From positions 1 through 64,000 of the forward strand of contig JBDTSV010000172.1 in assembly GCA_039930985.1 (NCBI GenBank): a DNA stretch of 64,000 nt, given 5' to 3'. This document shows, piece by piece, positions 42,898 through 54,594 of the stretch (positions within the stretch are counted from its first letter, which is position 1; each line of letters starts with the position of its first letter). Both the position numbers and the translations under genes were made by a program. The stretch is from CADEED01 sp039930985. GTDB lineage: Bacteria > Pseudomonadota > Gammaproteobacteria > Steroidobacterales > Steroidobacteraceae. Under the pieces are notes generated by a model. The model saw only the letters and a program-made list of their open reading frames with translations, searched no databases and was not told the origin of the DNA.

Positions 42898-44541
42898 TCA
42901 AGTAATACGCGAAAAGCCGCCGCCGGAATTACCGCTGCCGGACTGGCCGCCGCCCTGCGAGCCGCCGTTGCCGCGTCCACCGCTACCGCCGCTCGAACGG
43001 GCACCGCGAGCGAAACCACCGCGGTTACCACCGCCGCGTGAACCACCGCTGCCACTTTTGTGACGGGCGCCGCCACCGCCGCTGCCACCGCTAGGCCCGC
43101 GGCCCCGACCACCACCACCGTGATGACCGCCGCCATGGCTGCCCTCGGGGCGCGTTTGCGGCTGCGCGTCGCCGCGCGGCGCAGCGGACGGCTGCCCGTC
43201 GGCGCGCGGCGCGTCGGCCTGCATGTACGCGCCATGATCGGCGCGGCCAGCGCCGCGGTCGCCAGCGCGATGATTTCCGCCACCGCCGCCGTGGTTGTTA
43301 GGCCGACCTCGGCCGCCTCCGCCTCCGCCCCCGCCACTTCGGCGGTGCTCGGGACGGCGCCGCGGATCCTGGTGCGGCTGGTGTTCGGCAGTCCCGTTCT
43401 GCGGGGTATGGGTGCCCTCTTTGATCTCGAACTTCGGCGGCTCGACGAAATCGATTTTTCGCTTGAGCAGCTTCTCGATGTCGCGCAGATAGCTGAGCTC
43501 ATCCGGCGACACCAGCGAGATCGCGGCGCCGGTCGAACCCGCGCGCGCGGTGCGGCCGATACGGTGCACGTAATCCTCGGGCACGTTCGGCAGCTCGTAG
43601 TTCACGACATGCGGCAGCTCCTTGATATCGAGACCGCGCGCCGCGACTTCGGTGGCGACCAACGCCGTAATGCGGTTTTCCTTGAAGTCCTGCAGCGCCT
43701 TGATGCGCGCGTTCTGGCTCTTGTTGCCGTGTATGGCCATGGCGTTGATGCCGCAGCGCTCGAGCTGCTGCGTGAGCCGGTTGGCGCCATGCTTGGTGCG
43801 CGTGAAGATCAGCACCTGGTGCCAGTTGCCCTCGATGATGAGGTGGGCCAGCAGGTGACGCTTGTGATCCTTGGGAACGCGATAGGCACTCTGCTCGACC
43901 TTGTCGGCGGTCGCATTGCTGGGCGTGACCTGCAGGAAAGTCGGTTTGCGCAGGAACCCGCCCGCGAGCTGCCGGATATCGTCCGAGTAGGTGGCCGAGA
44001 ACATGAGGTTCTGACGCTGCTGCGGCAACATCTTGAGGATGCGCTTGATGTCGCGGATGAAACCCATGTCGAGCATGCGGTCCGCTTCATCGAGAATGAA
44101 GATCTGGACTTCGGCGAGCGACACCGCCCGCTGCTCGCACAGGTCCAGCAAGCGGCCCGGAGTGGCGACGAGAATGTCGCAGCCGTGGCGGGCCTTGTCG
44201 ATCTGCGGCTTCTCGGACACACCCCCGAAGATCACCTGGGTGCGCAGGTCGCCGTACTTGCCGTAGTCCATGATGCTCTGCGCGACCTGCGCGGCGAGTT
44301 CGCGCGTCGGCGTCAGCACCAGCGCGCGCGGATTGCGTCCGCCGCGGGCGCCGAGCTTCTGCAGCAGCGGCAGAGTGAAGCCGGCAGTCTTACCGGTGCC
44401 GGTTTGCGCGCCCGCGAGCACGTCGCCGCCGGCGAGCACGGCCGGAATGGCCTGAAGTTGAATGGGAGTGGGAACCGTATAGCCCTTGTCGGCCACGGCA
44501 CGGAGCAACTCGGGCTTGAGCCCGAGAGTTTCGAATGACAT
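42898..44541 (-). CDS. rhlE: DEAD-box ATP-dependent RNA helicase RhlE
   Basis: 547 aa. Helicase core ~1-375: Q motif 'GYTVPTPIQLQAIPA', AQTGTGKT, PTRELA, LDEADRMLDMGF, SAT, 'VATEVAARGLDI', 'HRIGRTARAG'. Residues ~385-547 are an unstructured Gly/Arg-rich tail with many RGG/GGG repeats that likely adds RNA binding. It probably acts in ribosome assembly, RNA decay and cold adaptation, as known for the family. Its stop lies within the end of the neighbouring kinase fragment. Confidence 0.93.
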   Translation of the reverse strand: MSFETLGLKPELLRAVADKGYTVPTPIQLQAIPAVLAGGDVLAGAQTGTGKTAGFTLPLLQKLGARGGRNPRALVLTPTRELAAQVAQSIMDYGKYGDLRTQVIFGGVSEKPQIDKARHGCDILVATPGRLLDLCEQRAVSLAEVQIFILDEADRMLDMGFIRDIKRILKMLPQQRQNLMFSATYSDDIRQLAGGFLRKPTFLQVTPSNATADKVEQSAYRVPKDHKRHLLAHLIIEGNWHQVLIFTRTKHGANRLTQQLERCGINAMAIHGNKSQNARIKALQDFKENRITALVATEVAARGLDIKELPHVVNYELPNVPEDYVHRIGRTARAGSTGAAISLVSPDELSYLRDIEKLLKRKIDFVEPPKFEIKEGTHTPQNGTAEHQPHQDPRRRPEHRRSGGGGGGGGRGRPNNHGGGGGNHRAGDRGAGRADHGAYMQADAPRADGQPSAAPRGDAQPQTRPEGSHGGGHHGGGGRGRGPSGGSGGGGARHKSGSGGSRGGGNRGGFARGARSSGGSGGRGNGGSQGGGQSGSGNSGGGFSRIT

Positions 44542-44987
44542 TTAAATGAATACCTTGGAAATGCTGAAGAGACTCGCAGTTCAAAACGCCATTGGCGTCT
44601 GAAGCGGTCATTAGCGAGAGAGTTTTTGCGAATCGTCAAAGAGTCGACTTGCGTGCTTTAGGGGGCGATGACCGCGCGACCCTGGATAAGCGGGCGCGAA
44701 TATACAGAGGTGACTCCTGGTTTGCCAGGAATCAGTCGAAATCGATCTTGCGCGGCCCCGCCTGACCGAAAGCGGCGCGCGAAAGATACGGATTCACGCC
44801 ACCAGGTTGCGCGCGCCGCCGGGCGTGTCCGACGGCAGGCACGCTTCCTAACTACTACGTAGTCCCGTGCTGACGATGCACGGAAATGTTTTCGCGCTCG
44901 CCTCGGGATTCCTGTCTGCATTAGCCGACGAGTCTTGCTCGTAGTCTTCCGGCGAACGGACTCACTTCGCACAGACAGAGGGAATTT
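44542..44987. other. Divergent intergenic region, no gene seen
   Basis: 446 bp between rhlE (minus) and the DUF4394 gene (plus). It contains the rhlE leader, with a short CGCCATTGGCG hairpin near 44,588-44,600, and a perfect 10-bp palindrome ACTACGTAGT at 44,852-44,861. The ribosome site AGAGGGA precedes the plus-strand ATG. No recognisable small gene. Confidence 0.45.
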
Positions 44988-47492
<2,505 letters not shown>

Positions 47493-47538
47493 ACAGCAGG
47501 CATGTGTCCCGGGGCGGCGGCTGCTAGGCTGCCGCCCC

Positions 47539-48075
47539 GTGACCCCCGCCACCACCAGGATCCTCGCGCTGTGCGGCAGCCTGCGCAAAGCCTCGATGAA
47601 TGCCGCGCTCTTGCGCGCCACGGCATGTCTCGCACCCGCGGGCGTCACCGTTGAAATCTTCGGCGACATGGCCGGGCTGCCATTGTTCAATCCGGACCTC
47701 GAAGCCGACCTGCCGGCGCCGGTGCGGCGCCTGCACGATGCCCTGTGTGCGGCCGACGCGCTGCTCATCGCCAGCCCCGAATATGCTCATGGCGTCACCG
47801 CCGTCATCAAGAACGCGCTCGACTGGCTGGTGAGCTTTCCGCCGTTCGTCGACCGGCCAGTCGCGATCTTCAACGCCTCGCCCCGCTCGGTGCACGCCGA
47901 CGCCAGCCTGCGAGAAACCCTAACTACCATGTCGGCCCGGCTCATGACCGACGCCTGCCTGGCTTTGCCACTGCGCAGCACCGGGATCACCGAACAGGGT
48001 ATTCTCGACTCGGAGCATGCCGCGGCGATTCGCCGGGCGCTCACCCTGCTGGCATCGGGAGCGGCGCGCGCTTGA
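47539..48075 (+). CDS. NADPH-dependent FMN reductase
   Basis: 178 aa from a GTG start. Flavodoxin-like fold of the FMN_red family: phosphate-binding 'LCGSLRKASMNAALLRA' (~12-28) and 'IASPEYAHGVTAVIKNALDWL' (~76-96) that contacts the flavin ring. It reduces FMN or quinone-like compounds with NAD(P)H. The next gene starts within its stop codon (TTGA), so they are coupled. Confidence 0.88.
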   Translation: MTPATTRILALCGSLRKASMNAALLRATACLAPAGVTVEIFGDMAGLPLFNPDLEADLPAPVRRLHDALCAADALLIASPEYAHGVTAVIKNALDWLVSFPPFVDRPVAIFNASPRSVHADASLRETLTTMSARLMTDACLALPLRSTGITEQGILDSEHAAAIRRALTLLASGAARA

Positions 48076-48758
48076 AATGGATAGTCATCATCCTGGTCAT
48101 CATCGTCGCCGGCGCGATCGGGTCCTTCTGGTATGACGGCTACAGCGCCGAGTCCGCGCTCCTCAAACAGTCGGTATACCGCGTGCTCAAGGCGCACGAG
48201 CCGGCGGTCTATGAAAATCTGGTTTCCGAGTACAAGGTGTACGCGCGCGATGAAACGCGCCGCGAGAATTTCGTCAATCTCGCCAACGCCGAGATCAGCC
48301 TCACGGCCACGCGCAATCTGGCGCACGCTTCGCAGGATTCGGTGATCGCGCTCATGAAAGACATGATTGCCACCGCCAGGCGGCTGCAGAAGGAACCGGG
48401 CGACGCCTGTTTCCGCTACTGGTTTCCGCAGGTCTCGGGCCCGCCGGACATCGCCAAGTACCTCGACTCCGCCGCCCAGGCCCACACGCTCGACCTCATG
48501 GGCGAAGTCATTCGCAGCGCCGCCGAGAGCCCGACGCCGTTGCCGGCGGCCGAAGCGGTCAAAGACAATCTAGCCAGCGTCATCAATGGCACCTATGAAC
48601 AATACGGCGCAGATGCGCAGATGATCTCGCACGCCGAAGATCCGCGCGTCGACCGCGCCAAGGTCTGCACCATCACCATCGCCGTGTACGAGCGCATCAT
48701 GTCCCTGCCGCCGGCCGATGGCAGTGCGTTGCTGCGCGCGATGACCCAGATCCGCTAG
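48072..48758 (+). CDS. Hypothetical membrane-anchored protein
   Basis: 228 aa from a TTG start at 48,072 that overlaps the FMN reductase stop by 4 bp; an earlier start would lie inside that gene. One N-terminal transmembrane helix (WIVIILVIIVAGAIGSFWY), then a helical soluble domain ('SALLKQSVYRVLKAHEPAVYENLVSEYKVYARDETRRENFVNLANAEIS') predicted outside the cytoplasm. No family recognised. Coupling to the reductase suggests a shared role, but none can be named. Confidence 0.7.
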   Translation: MKWIVIILVIIVAGAIGSFWYDGYSAESALLKQSVYRVLKAHEPAVYENLVSEYKVYARDETRRENFVNLANAEISLTATRNLAHASQDSVIALMKDMIATARRLQKEPGDACFRYWFPQVSGPPDIAKYLDSAAQAHTLDLMGEVIRSAAESPTPLPAAEAVKDNLASVINGTYEQYGADAQMISHAEDPRVDRAKVCTITIAVYERIMSLPPADGSALLRAMTQIR

Positions 48759-48820
48759 CTCGTTCCTTAAGTAATCGTAAGCGCGGCGCGGCGCGGCTCC
48801 GTGCTAACTTTCCGACCCTG

Positions 48821-49498
48821 ATGCACCTGCTGCTGATCGAGGACGACACTGAAGCCGCCCGGTTCCTGGCGAAGGGACTGCGCGAGAGCGGCTACGTGGT
48901 CGACATCGCCGCCGACGGGCGCGAAGGCCTGTTTCGCGCGACGGAAGGCACCTACGACCTCATCATCGCCGACCGCCAGCTGCCGCATTTCGACGGCCTG
49001 TCCATCGTCTCCATGCTGCGCAAGAACGGCAAGCACACGCCGGTGCTGGTGCTGTCGGCGCTCGGTTCGGTGGACGATCGCATCGAAGGCCTGCGCGCCG
49101 GTGGCGACGACTATCTGGCCAAGCCTTTCGCGTTCGACGAACTGCTGGCGCGCATCGAAGCGCTGCTTCGGCGCGGCAACCTTCCCGAGGTCACCACGCG
49201 CATCCGCATCGCCGATCTCGAGCTCGACCTGCTGGGGCGGAAGGTCACGCGCGCCGGCACGCCGATCGACGTCACGTCCAAGGAATTCCAGCTGCTCGAA
49301 TTCCTCGCGCGGCGTGCCGGCCAGGTTGTGACCCGCACCATGCTGCTCGAAGCGGTCTGGGACCTGCACTTCGATCCGCAGACCAACGTCATCGACGTCC
49401 ACATCAGCCGGCTGCGCGCGGCCATCGACAAGGGTTTCGAGCGCCCGCTGCTGCACACGGTGCGCGGCGCGGGCTACGTACTGCGCGATGGCGGTTGA
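48821..49498 (+). CDS. OmpR-family response regulator
   Basis: 225 aa. Receiver domain ~1-115 with acidic pocket EDD (7-9), phospho-acceptor Asp51 and switch Lys in DYLAKPFAFDEL. C-terminal winged helix ~130-222 with 'VTSKEFQLLEFLARRAGQVVTRTMLLEAVWDLHFDPQTNVIDVHISRLRAAID'. It would control genes in response to the kinase encoded next; 11-bp overlap between the two. Targets unknown. Confidence 0.93.
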   Translation: MHLLLIEDDTEAARFLAKGLRESGYVVDIAADGREGLFRATEGTYDLIIADRQLPHFDGLSIVSMLRKNGKHTPVLVLSALGSVDDRIEGLRAGGDDYLAKPFAFDELLARIEALLRRGNLPEVTTRIRIADLELDLLGRKVTRAGTPIDVTSKEFQLLEFLARRAGQVVTRTMLLEAVWDLHFDPQTNVIDVHISRLRAAIDKGFERPLLHTVRGAGYVLRDGG

Positions 49499-50930
49499 CG
49501 CGCCGCTCAAAGGCGCGGCCATGCGCCTGTCGTCGGCGCGCCTGGCGCTGCTGTACGCCGCGCTCGTTACGGTGTTCACCAGCGTCCTGCTGCTCTCGGT
49601 CTATCTACTGACGCGCACTGCGCTCGAGCGCGAGATCTCCGCGGTGGTGCGCGCCGAGGTCGACGATCTCGCCGACGATCTGCGCCTCGGCGGCGTGGCG
49701 CAGGTGGCCGCCACGCTGCGCCTGCGCGCCGATAGCTGGGGCCGCACCGGCGCGGTGTTCCTGCTCGCCGACCAGCACTTTCACCCGGTGGCCGGCAACC
49801 TCACCGCGTGGCCCGAGATCGCGACGCACGGGACTCCGCCCGAGTCGGCGAAGGTGCAATTCGACATTGTCGCGCACGAACGCGGCGAGTCGGTGCGCCA
49901 TCCGGTCGAGGCTCGCGTCGAACACCTGGTCAACGGTTACTGGCTGCTGGTGGGCGCCGACACCAGCGAGCGTATGAATGTGTTGCGCCGGTTCGGCCTG
50001 GCCACCGGCTGGGGCATCGCGCTGACCGCGTTGTGCGTGTGGTTGTTAGGCGCGGCCTACGCGCGCCGCACTGCGCGGCGCGTGCGCGCCTATGCCACCA
50101 CCTGCGAAACCATCATGCAGGGCGATCTCACGCAGCGGCTGGCGCTCGATGGCTCACGCGATGAGTTCGACGCGCTGGCGGTGGCGGTCAACGCCATGCT
50201 CGATCGCATCGAGCAGCAGACCGGCACGCTGCGCACGGCATTCGACAGCATCGCGCACGACTTGCGCACGCCGCTGTATCGCCTGCGCGTCCGCCTGGAA
50301 GAAGCCCAGCTGCGTTCCGGGCTGCCGAAGGAAGCCTACGAACTGGTCGGGCCGGCGCTCGAGGAACTCGACCGCGTGCAGCGCACGCTGGCAACACTGC
50401 TGCAGATCGCGCGCACCGAGGCGGGCGGAGTGACCACGCACGGCGATCACGTGGACCTGGCCGCGCTCGCCGGCAACATGGTCGAGCTGTATGCGCCGGG
50501 AATGCGCGCCGCCGGGCTCAACGTTGCGCTCGACGCGCCCGAAGCGGCGCCGCTCGTCGGCAATCGCCAGCTGCTGGCCCAGCTCATCACCAATCTGCTG
50601 GAAAACGCACTGAAGTACGTACCCGCGGGCGGTCACGTACGTGTCGGCGTGCGCAATACAAAAGTTGGAGTCGAACTGCGCGTCGCCGACGACGGGCCGG
50701 GCATTTCCGCCGCGGAACGCGCTGCGGCGCTGCGTCCGTTCGTACGCGTTGGCAATGCCGCGGCAACCGCCAGCGGCAGCGGTCTTGGTTTGAGCCTGGC
50801 GGCGGCGGTGGCGCGCCTGCATCGCGCGCACCTCATGCTCGACGACAACCTGCCTGGACTCCTCGTGCATTGCGAATTTCCTGCCACGGCCCGGCGCGAA
50901 GCGCCGGATGGCGCCGCACAGGTCTCTTGA
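49488..50930 (+). CDS. Membrane sensor histidine kinase
   Basis: 480 aa (an ATG at codon 12 is a possible alternative start). Two transmembrane segments (~20-40 and ~165-190) bracket a periplasmic sensor domain of ~125 residues. HAMP linker follows, then HisKA with His257 in FDSIAHDLRTPLYRLR and HATPase ('LLENALKYV', 'VADDGPGIS', 'GSGLGLSLAAAVARLH'). Cognate of the upstream OmpR-type regulator. The signal cannot be inferred. Confidence 0.92.
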   Translation: MAVDAPLKGAAMRLSSARLALLYAALVTVFTSVLLLSVYLLTRTALEREISAVVRAEVDDLADDLRLGGVAQVAATLRLRADSWGRTGAVFLLADQHFHPVAGNLTAWPEIATHGTPPESAKVQFDIVAHERGESVRHPVEARVEHLVNGYWLLVGADTSERMNVLRRFGLATGWGIALTALCVWLLGAAYARRTARRVRAYATTCETIMQGDLTQRLALDGSRDEFDALAVAVNAMLDRIEQQTGTLRTAFDSIAHDLRTPLYRLRVRLEEAQLRSGLPKEAYELVGPALEELDRVQRTLATLLQIARTEAGGVTTHGDHVDLAALAGNMVELYAPGMRAAGLNVALDAPEAAPLVGNRQLLAQLITNLLENALKYVPAGGHVRVGVRNTKVGVELRVADDGPGISAAERAAALRPFVRVGNAAATASGSGLGLSLAAAVARLHRAHLMLDDNLPGLLVHCEFPATARREAPDGAAQVS

Positions 50931-50996
50931 GGCGCCATCCCGATGGGGTAACGGGGCTCTCCGCGCCGGGCGCAGCATTGAAACTCGCGTAGCTAG

Positions 50997-51215
50997 TTAG
51001 TTGGCCTTCTTGTCTTCCTTGCATTCCTTGACGAACTTCTTCTCCTCGTCACCCGTCAGCTTCTTCTCGCGTGCCTGCTTCTCGCAGTGCATGCCGCCCT
51101 CGTGCTTGACCGCGGGAGTCGCGGCCGCGGCGGGCGTGGCGGTTGGCGTGGTGGCCGCAAAGGCGCTGCCGCCGGTCATGAGGGCGGCGATGGTCAGGGT
51201 CGATAGCAATTTCAT
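50997..51215 (-). CDS. Small exported PsiF-like protein
   Basis: 72 aa from the ATG at 51,215; an in-frame start at 51,269 would delay the signal peptide. Signal peptide ends near FAA-TT, Ala/Thr/Pro linker, then one PsiF-type repeat: 'MHCEKQAREKKLTGDEEKKFVKECKEDKKAN' with the spaced Cys pair of the family. PsiF is phosphate-starvation-induced in E. coli; molecular role unknown. Convergent with the sensor kinase gene. Confidence 0.75.
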   Translation of the reverse strand: MKLLSTLTIAALMTGGSAFAATTPTATPAAAATPAVKHEGGMHCEKQAREKKLTGDEEKKFVKECKEDKKAN

Positions 51216-51515
51216 GGGCGTGTCCGGAAGAGTTGCTGCCGATTGCAGCGCCGGAGAGTGTGGATTCACGCCCGTGAGCCACCGATGGCGGCCAAATTAA
51301 GAAAAAGACAGGGGGTTGGCACCGGTGTCATGAAACCTTCACCCGTCGCCGGTGCAATGCGGCGAAACGCGCGCCAATGACGAACAATCTGACAGCACGT
51401 CAAAGGTGCCGATCGAATAAGAACATGCACTTACGTCATTTCCGCCCATGGCACGCAGCTTGCTTTACTCCGGGCATCGCAGCTTTTTCGCTGAGTCCTC
51501 GGGTGATCCAATGGA
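51216..51515. other. Divergent intergenic region, no gene seen
   Basis: 300 bp between the PsiF-like gene (minus) and the LysR gene (plus). It presumably holds the promoters of both and the usual LysR autoregulatory site. A T-N11-A motif cannot be singled out by eye with confidence. Confidence 0.4.
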
Positions 51516-52448
51516 ATGCGTACCCCTTCACTGAAGGCCATCAAGACCTTTCAGATCGCCGCCAAACATTCGAGCTTCGCGGTCGCGGCCGATGAGCTTT
51601 GCATCACGCCGTCGGCGGTGAGCCACCAGATCAAGACGTTGGAAACGCAGCTCGGCCTGCCGCTGTTTTCACGTAGTGCACGGGCTCTCGCGCTCACCGA
51701 CGCCGGTTCGCGATATCTCGAGCAGATAGACGATCTGTTCATGCGGCTGGATTCTGTCACCGAACAACTGCGCGCGCGTTATGGCCGCAGCAGCGTTCGA
51801 CTGCACGTGCCGGCATATTTCGCCAACGAGATGCTGCTGCCGCGCCTGTCGGAATTCTCGAAGCGCAACGACGGCATCGATCTGCGCATCGAGACGCAGG
51901 GTGCGCATGGCCGCACCCACGCGGCGGAAGCCGACATCTCGGTGGTCGTCGGTTCCGGTCCCTGGAACAACTCGCTGATCGCGCACCCGCTGTTCGCGCA
52001 GACCATGGTGCCGGCGTGTTCGCCCGAACTTTTCCTGGAGCGCCCCGTGCGACGCTACGAGGATCTGAACTCGCACACCTTGCTGGTGCACGAGGCGCGC
52101 CGCGACGACTGGGATCGCTGGGCGACCACGGTCGGCATGAAAGCGTTGCAGCCCGCGCAGATCGTGCGCATCGACTCGATGTCGGCGGCCACGCGCGCCG
52201 CCGAGAAGAGCATCGGCATCGCGCTCCTGCCCGCCGAGCTCTCGCGTCGCAAGTTCGACAGCGGTCGCCTGATACGCGTGTTCGATGACGAGCTCGTGAC
52301 CCAGGAGGAATACACACTGCTGGTACGCACCGAAGACGAGAACCGTGACGACATTCGCGCGCTGTGCGCCTGGCTCATGGAGCTCACCGCGCCGATGAGG
52401 AAAACTGATGCTGCCCTGCAATCTTCTCGTTTGCTGGCGCAGGCCTGA
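51516..52448 (+). CDS. LysR-type transcriptional regulator (GcvA-like)
   Basis: 310 aa. N-terminal winged HTH ('SSFAVAADELCITPSAVSHQIKTLETQLGLPLFSRSARALALTDAG') and a periplasmic-binding-like effector domain ~90-290. Sequence style (PSLKAIKTFQIAAKHSSF, 'RLRIETQGA') is that of the GcvA/AmpR branch. No amino-acid or beta-lactamase gene adjoins it, so the target is unknown; the small exported gene 48 bp downstream could be one. Confidence 0.92.
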   Translation: MRTPSLKAIKTFQIAAKHSSFAVAADELCITPSAVSHQIKTLETQLGLPLFSRSARALALTDAGSRYLEQIDDLFMRLDSVTEQLRARYGRSSVRLHVPAYFANEMLLPRLSEFSKRNDGIDLRIETQGAHGRTHAAEADISVVVGSGPWNNSLIAHPLFAQTMVPACSPELFLERPVRRYEDLNSHTLLVHEARRDDWDRWATTVGMKALQPAQIVRIDSMSAATRAAEKSIGIALLPAELSRRKFDSGRLIRVFDDELVTQEEYTLLVRTEDENRDDIRALCAWLMELTAPMRKTDAALQSSRLLAQA

Positions 52449-52496
52449 GCCAGTAGTTTGACAATCGTGGATTTCAACTATTGTTAGGAGTGCAAC

Positions 52497-52817
52497 ATGA
52501 TTCGTCGAACCTCAAAGTACCTGGTGGCCGCGGCCATGATCAGCTTCGCCGCCTACGGCAATGCCGGCACTGCCGCCGTGACACCGGCGCTGGCCGCGTG
52601 CAGCAAGGCGCTGATCCAGACGCTCGCCAACACGGCTACGCTGCCCGCGTACACGGTCAAGGCGCCGGCCGTTTTCCTCTCGGACCTCACCGACCCGAAC
52701 GCCTTCACGGTGTACGCGCGTCACGCCAAGACCCGAGAGCTGCTGGCCAAGGCCTCGTGCAAGGCAACGCCGGCCGGTGAAATCGTTTCGTTCAAGTCAA
52801 TCCCGCTGAAGAGCTGA
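52497..52817 (+). CDS. Small hypothetical exported protein
   Basis: 106 aa. Signal peptide ends near GNA-GT. Mature protein ~80 residues with two Cys (~36 and ~89) that may pair. Ribosome site AGGAG (52,486-52,490) supports the ATG. The tail 'PAVFLSDLTDPNAFTVYARHAKTRELLAKASCKATPAGEIVSFKSIPL' resembles no family I know. Confidence 0.7.
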   Translation: MIRRTSKYLVAAAMISFAAYGNAGTAAVTPALAACSKALIQTLANTATLPAYTVKAPAVFLSDLTDPNAFTVYARHAKTRELLAKASCKATPAGEIVSFKSIPLKS

Positions 52818-52863
52818 GCGACCAGCCCAGGAGCTAACTATCGACCGCACTCTCGAACACGGC

Positions 52864-52919
52864 GAGGCGCGGACACCGGTTCCCCCATCCCCCCTCTAGC
52901 GGGGAACGGTGTCCGCCTC
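52864..52919. repeat. REP-like long hairpin
   Basis: Arms at 52,864-52,884 and 52,901-52,919 pair over about 19 bp with two single-base bulges (core GGACACCG/GGGGAACGGTGTCC) around a 16-nt loop. It lies downstream of the small exported gene and upstream of the acyltransferase, both on the plus strand. Its core resembles the GGGACA-type elements at 25,263 and 29,833. Confidence 0.6.
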
Positions 52920-52990
52920 TCGACCGCCAATTCGGGAACCGCGGGTCTGGCCCTTGGCGCCGTGGGCGCGCGATCGGCTACCATCGCGCG

Positions 52991-53620
52991 GTGAATTCAG
53001 CTGACCCTTCCGCGTCTTCCCCGCGCCTTCCCGAACCGGGTTTCCCCAAGCTTCCACCGCACGCCCCGCAGGTCCGGGCGCGCTGGCGCCGCTACCTGGG
53101 CATCCTGCTCATGCGGATTTCCGGCTGGCGCATCGCCGGTAATATTCCGGACGTTCCCAAGTACCTGTTGATCGTGGCGCCGCACACGTCCAACTGGGAC
53201 TTCTTCCATGGCTTTTGCGCGTACCTGGTTCTGCGGCTCGACAACAGCTGGCTGGCCAAGCACACGGTGTTCTTCTGGCCGCTCGGAATCCTGGCGCGCC
53301 GCTTCGGGGGCATATCCATCGACCGCTCGCGCGGCAGCAATGTCGTGCGTCTGTGCGTCGCCGAATTCGCGCGACGCGAACGCATGTCGATCACGGTCAC
53401 GCCCGAAGGCACGCGCGGCAAGGTGAAGGAATGGAAGCTTGGGTTCTACTACATCGCGACTGAAGCGAAGGTCCCCATTGTTCCCGTGGCGCTCAATTAT
53501 CCGGAGCGCCTGGTCATGATCCTGCCGCCGTTCTTTCCCACCGGGGACGTGAACGCCGACCTGCCGAAAATCAAGGCCCTGTATTCGGCGAGGATGGCGC
53601 GATTTCCGGAGAACTTCTGA
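52991..53620 (+). CDS. 1-acyl-sn-glycerol-3-phosphate acyltransferase-like protein
   Basis: 209 aa from a GTG start at 52,991; an ATG at 53,111 would remove part of the domain's N-terminus. PlsC-type acyltransferase with HX4D motif HTSNWD (65-70) and substrate motif PEGTRGKV (138-145), 'FGGISIDRSRGSN' between them. It would transfer an acyl chain to a lysophospholipid or related acceptor at the inner membrane. Confidence 0.87.
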   Translation: MNSADPSASSPRLPEPGFPKLPPHAPQVRARWRRYLGILLMRISGWRIAGNIPDVPKYLLIVAPHTSNWDFFHGFCAYLVLRLDNSWLAKHTVFFWPLGILARRFGGISIDRSRGSNVVRLCVAEFARRERMSITVTPEGTRGKVKEWKLGFYYIATEAKVPIVPVALNYPERLVMILPPFFPTGDVNADLPKIKALYSARMARFPENF

Positions 53621-53664
53621 ATGGCGCTGACGGACCACCACCCGATGTGGCTGAACATCCTGCG

Positions 53665-54594
53665 CTACGTACGGTCGGCGGATGTCGCTAGGTTGCGCGA
53701 GGTCATCGGCTCGACCAGGACCGTCACCGACAACTTGTGATCGGCACCGCCCAGGATCACGCCGCGTAGCGGCGAGACATCGCCGAAGTCACGGCCCCAG
53801 GCAACAGCGATGTGGTCGGTCCCGGCAAAACAGCCATTGGTAGGATCGAATTCGATCCAGCCGTAGGGCGGACTCCACACCGCGACCCAGGCGTGCGAAG
53901 CGGCGTCGCCGACTAACTTCTCGGTACTGTCGGTCTGGGTGGCGTTGGTGCGCAGGTAGCCGCTCACGTATCGCGCCGGCAAGCCGCGCGAACGCAGGCA
54001 GGAAATCATCAGGTGCGCGTAATCCTGGCAGACGCCATGACGCGTCTCGAGCACCTCGGTCGGTGAGGTGCTCACGGTGGTGACGCCCGGCACGTATTCG
54101 ATGTCCTTGTGCAGTTTGGTGCTCAAGGCTTCCGCGCAGGCGAGGACCGCCCGCCCCTCCGGGAAACACACCGCGGAGTAATCCGTGAATGCCTGCTTCA
54201 GGCGTACGTGTGGGGATTCGTGCCGGAACCGCGCTGCGTCGAGCTGGTCGCGCGACGGCCAGGCACCGCGAAAAGCAAACGAACCTCGCGTCTGCTCCCA
54301 CGATTCGCTGGAGTCGAGCGGTACCGTCGGGCGCGCGTAGACCTCGATCTGCATTTGCGATACCACCTTTAGCTCGCGATGTGGCTGCGCCAGCTCGATG
54401 CGGATCATCGGATTGCCGAAGGCGTCGAGCTCATTCACGCGCCGGTGCGAGGGCGGATCGATTTCGATCTCGTGTTCGAGGCACTGCTGATATGGCGCCG
54501 GCCGCGGCACGAGGTGCAGCAGGTGATGGGAGTGAACGACGTCGGCCGCGTACTCGTAGGTAGTCTCGTGGCGGACCCGGTATCGTTTGCTCAT
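53665..54594 (-). CDS. Transglutaminase-like cysteine peptidase (small)
   Basis: 309 aa, cytoplasmic. N-terminal beta domain (~1-90; 'RYRVRHETTYEYAADVVHSHHLLHLVPRP') and transglutaminase core with catalytic triad Cys189 (HGVCQDYAH), His234 (SHAWVAVW) and Asp250 (EFDPTNG). This family is always linked to alpha-E and ATP-grasp genes; it is thought to hydrolyse or transfer the amide products of those ligases. Start overlaps the ATP-grasp/alpha-E gene stop by 4 bp. Confidence 0.9.
   Translation of the reverse strand: MSKRYRVRHETTYEYAADVVHSHHLLHLVPRPAPYQQCLEHEIEIDPPSHRRVNELDAFGNPMIRIELAQPHRELKVVSQMQIEVYARPTVPLDSSESWEQTRGSFAFRGAWPSRDQLDAARFRHESPHVRLKQAFTDYSAVCFPEGRAVLACAEALSTKLHKDIEYVPGVTTVSTSPTEVLETRHGVCQDYAHLMISCLRSRGLPARYVSGYLRTNATQTDSTEKLVGDAASHAWVAVWSPPYGWIEFDPTNGCFAGTDHIAVAWGRDFGDVSPLRGVILGGADHKLSVTVLVEPMTSRNLATSADRT

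Noticed and set aside
43060..44538. 492-aa plus-strand open frame opposite rhlE
   Set aside because: Exactly antisense to the helicase and without recognisable domains; helicase motifs are on the minus strand.
52458..52484. TTGACA-N15-TATTGT promoter-like pair before the small exported gene
   Set aside because: Spacing is short and the -10 box would place the start about 6 nt before the ATG, leaving no room for the ribosome site seen there.
53621..53740. 39-aa open frame starting one base after the acyltransferase stop
   Set aside because: Mostly antisense to the transglutaminase end; no family or conservation evidence.
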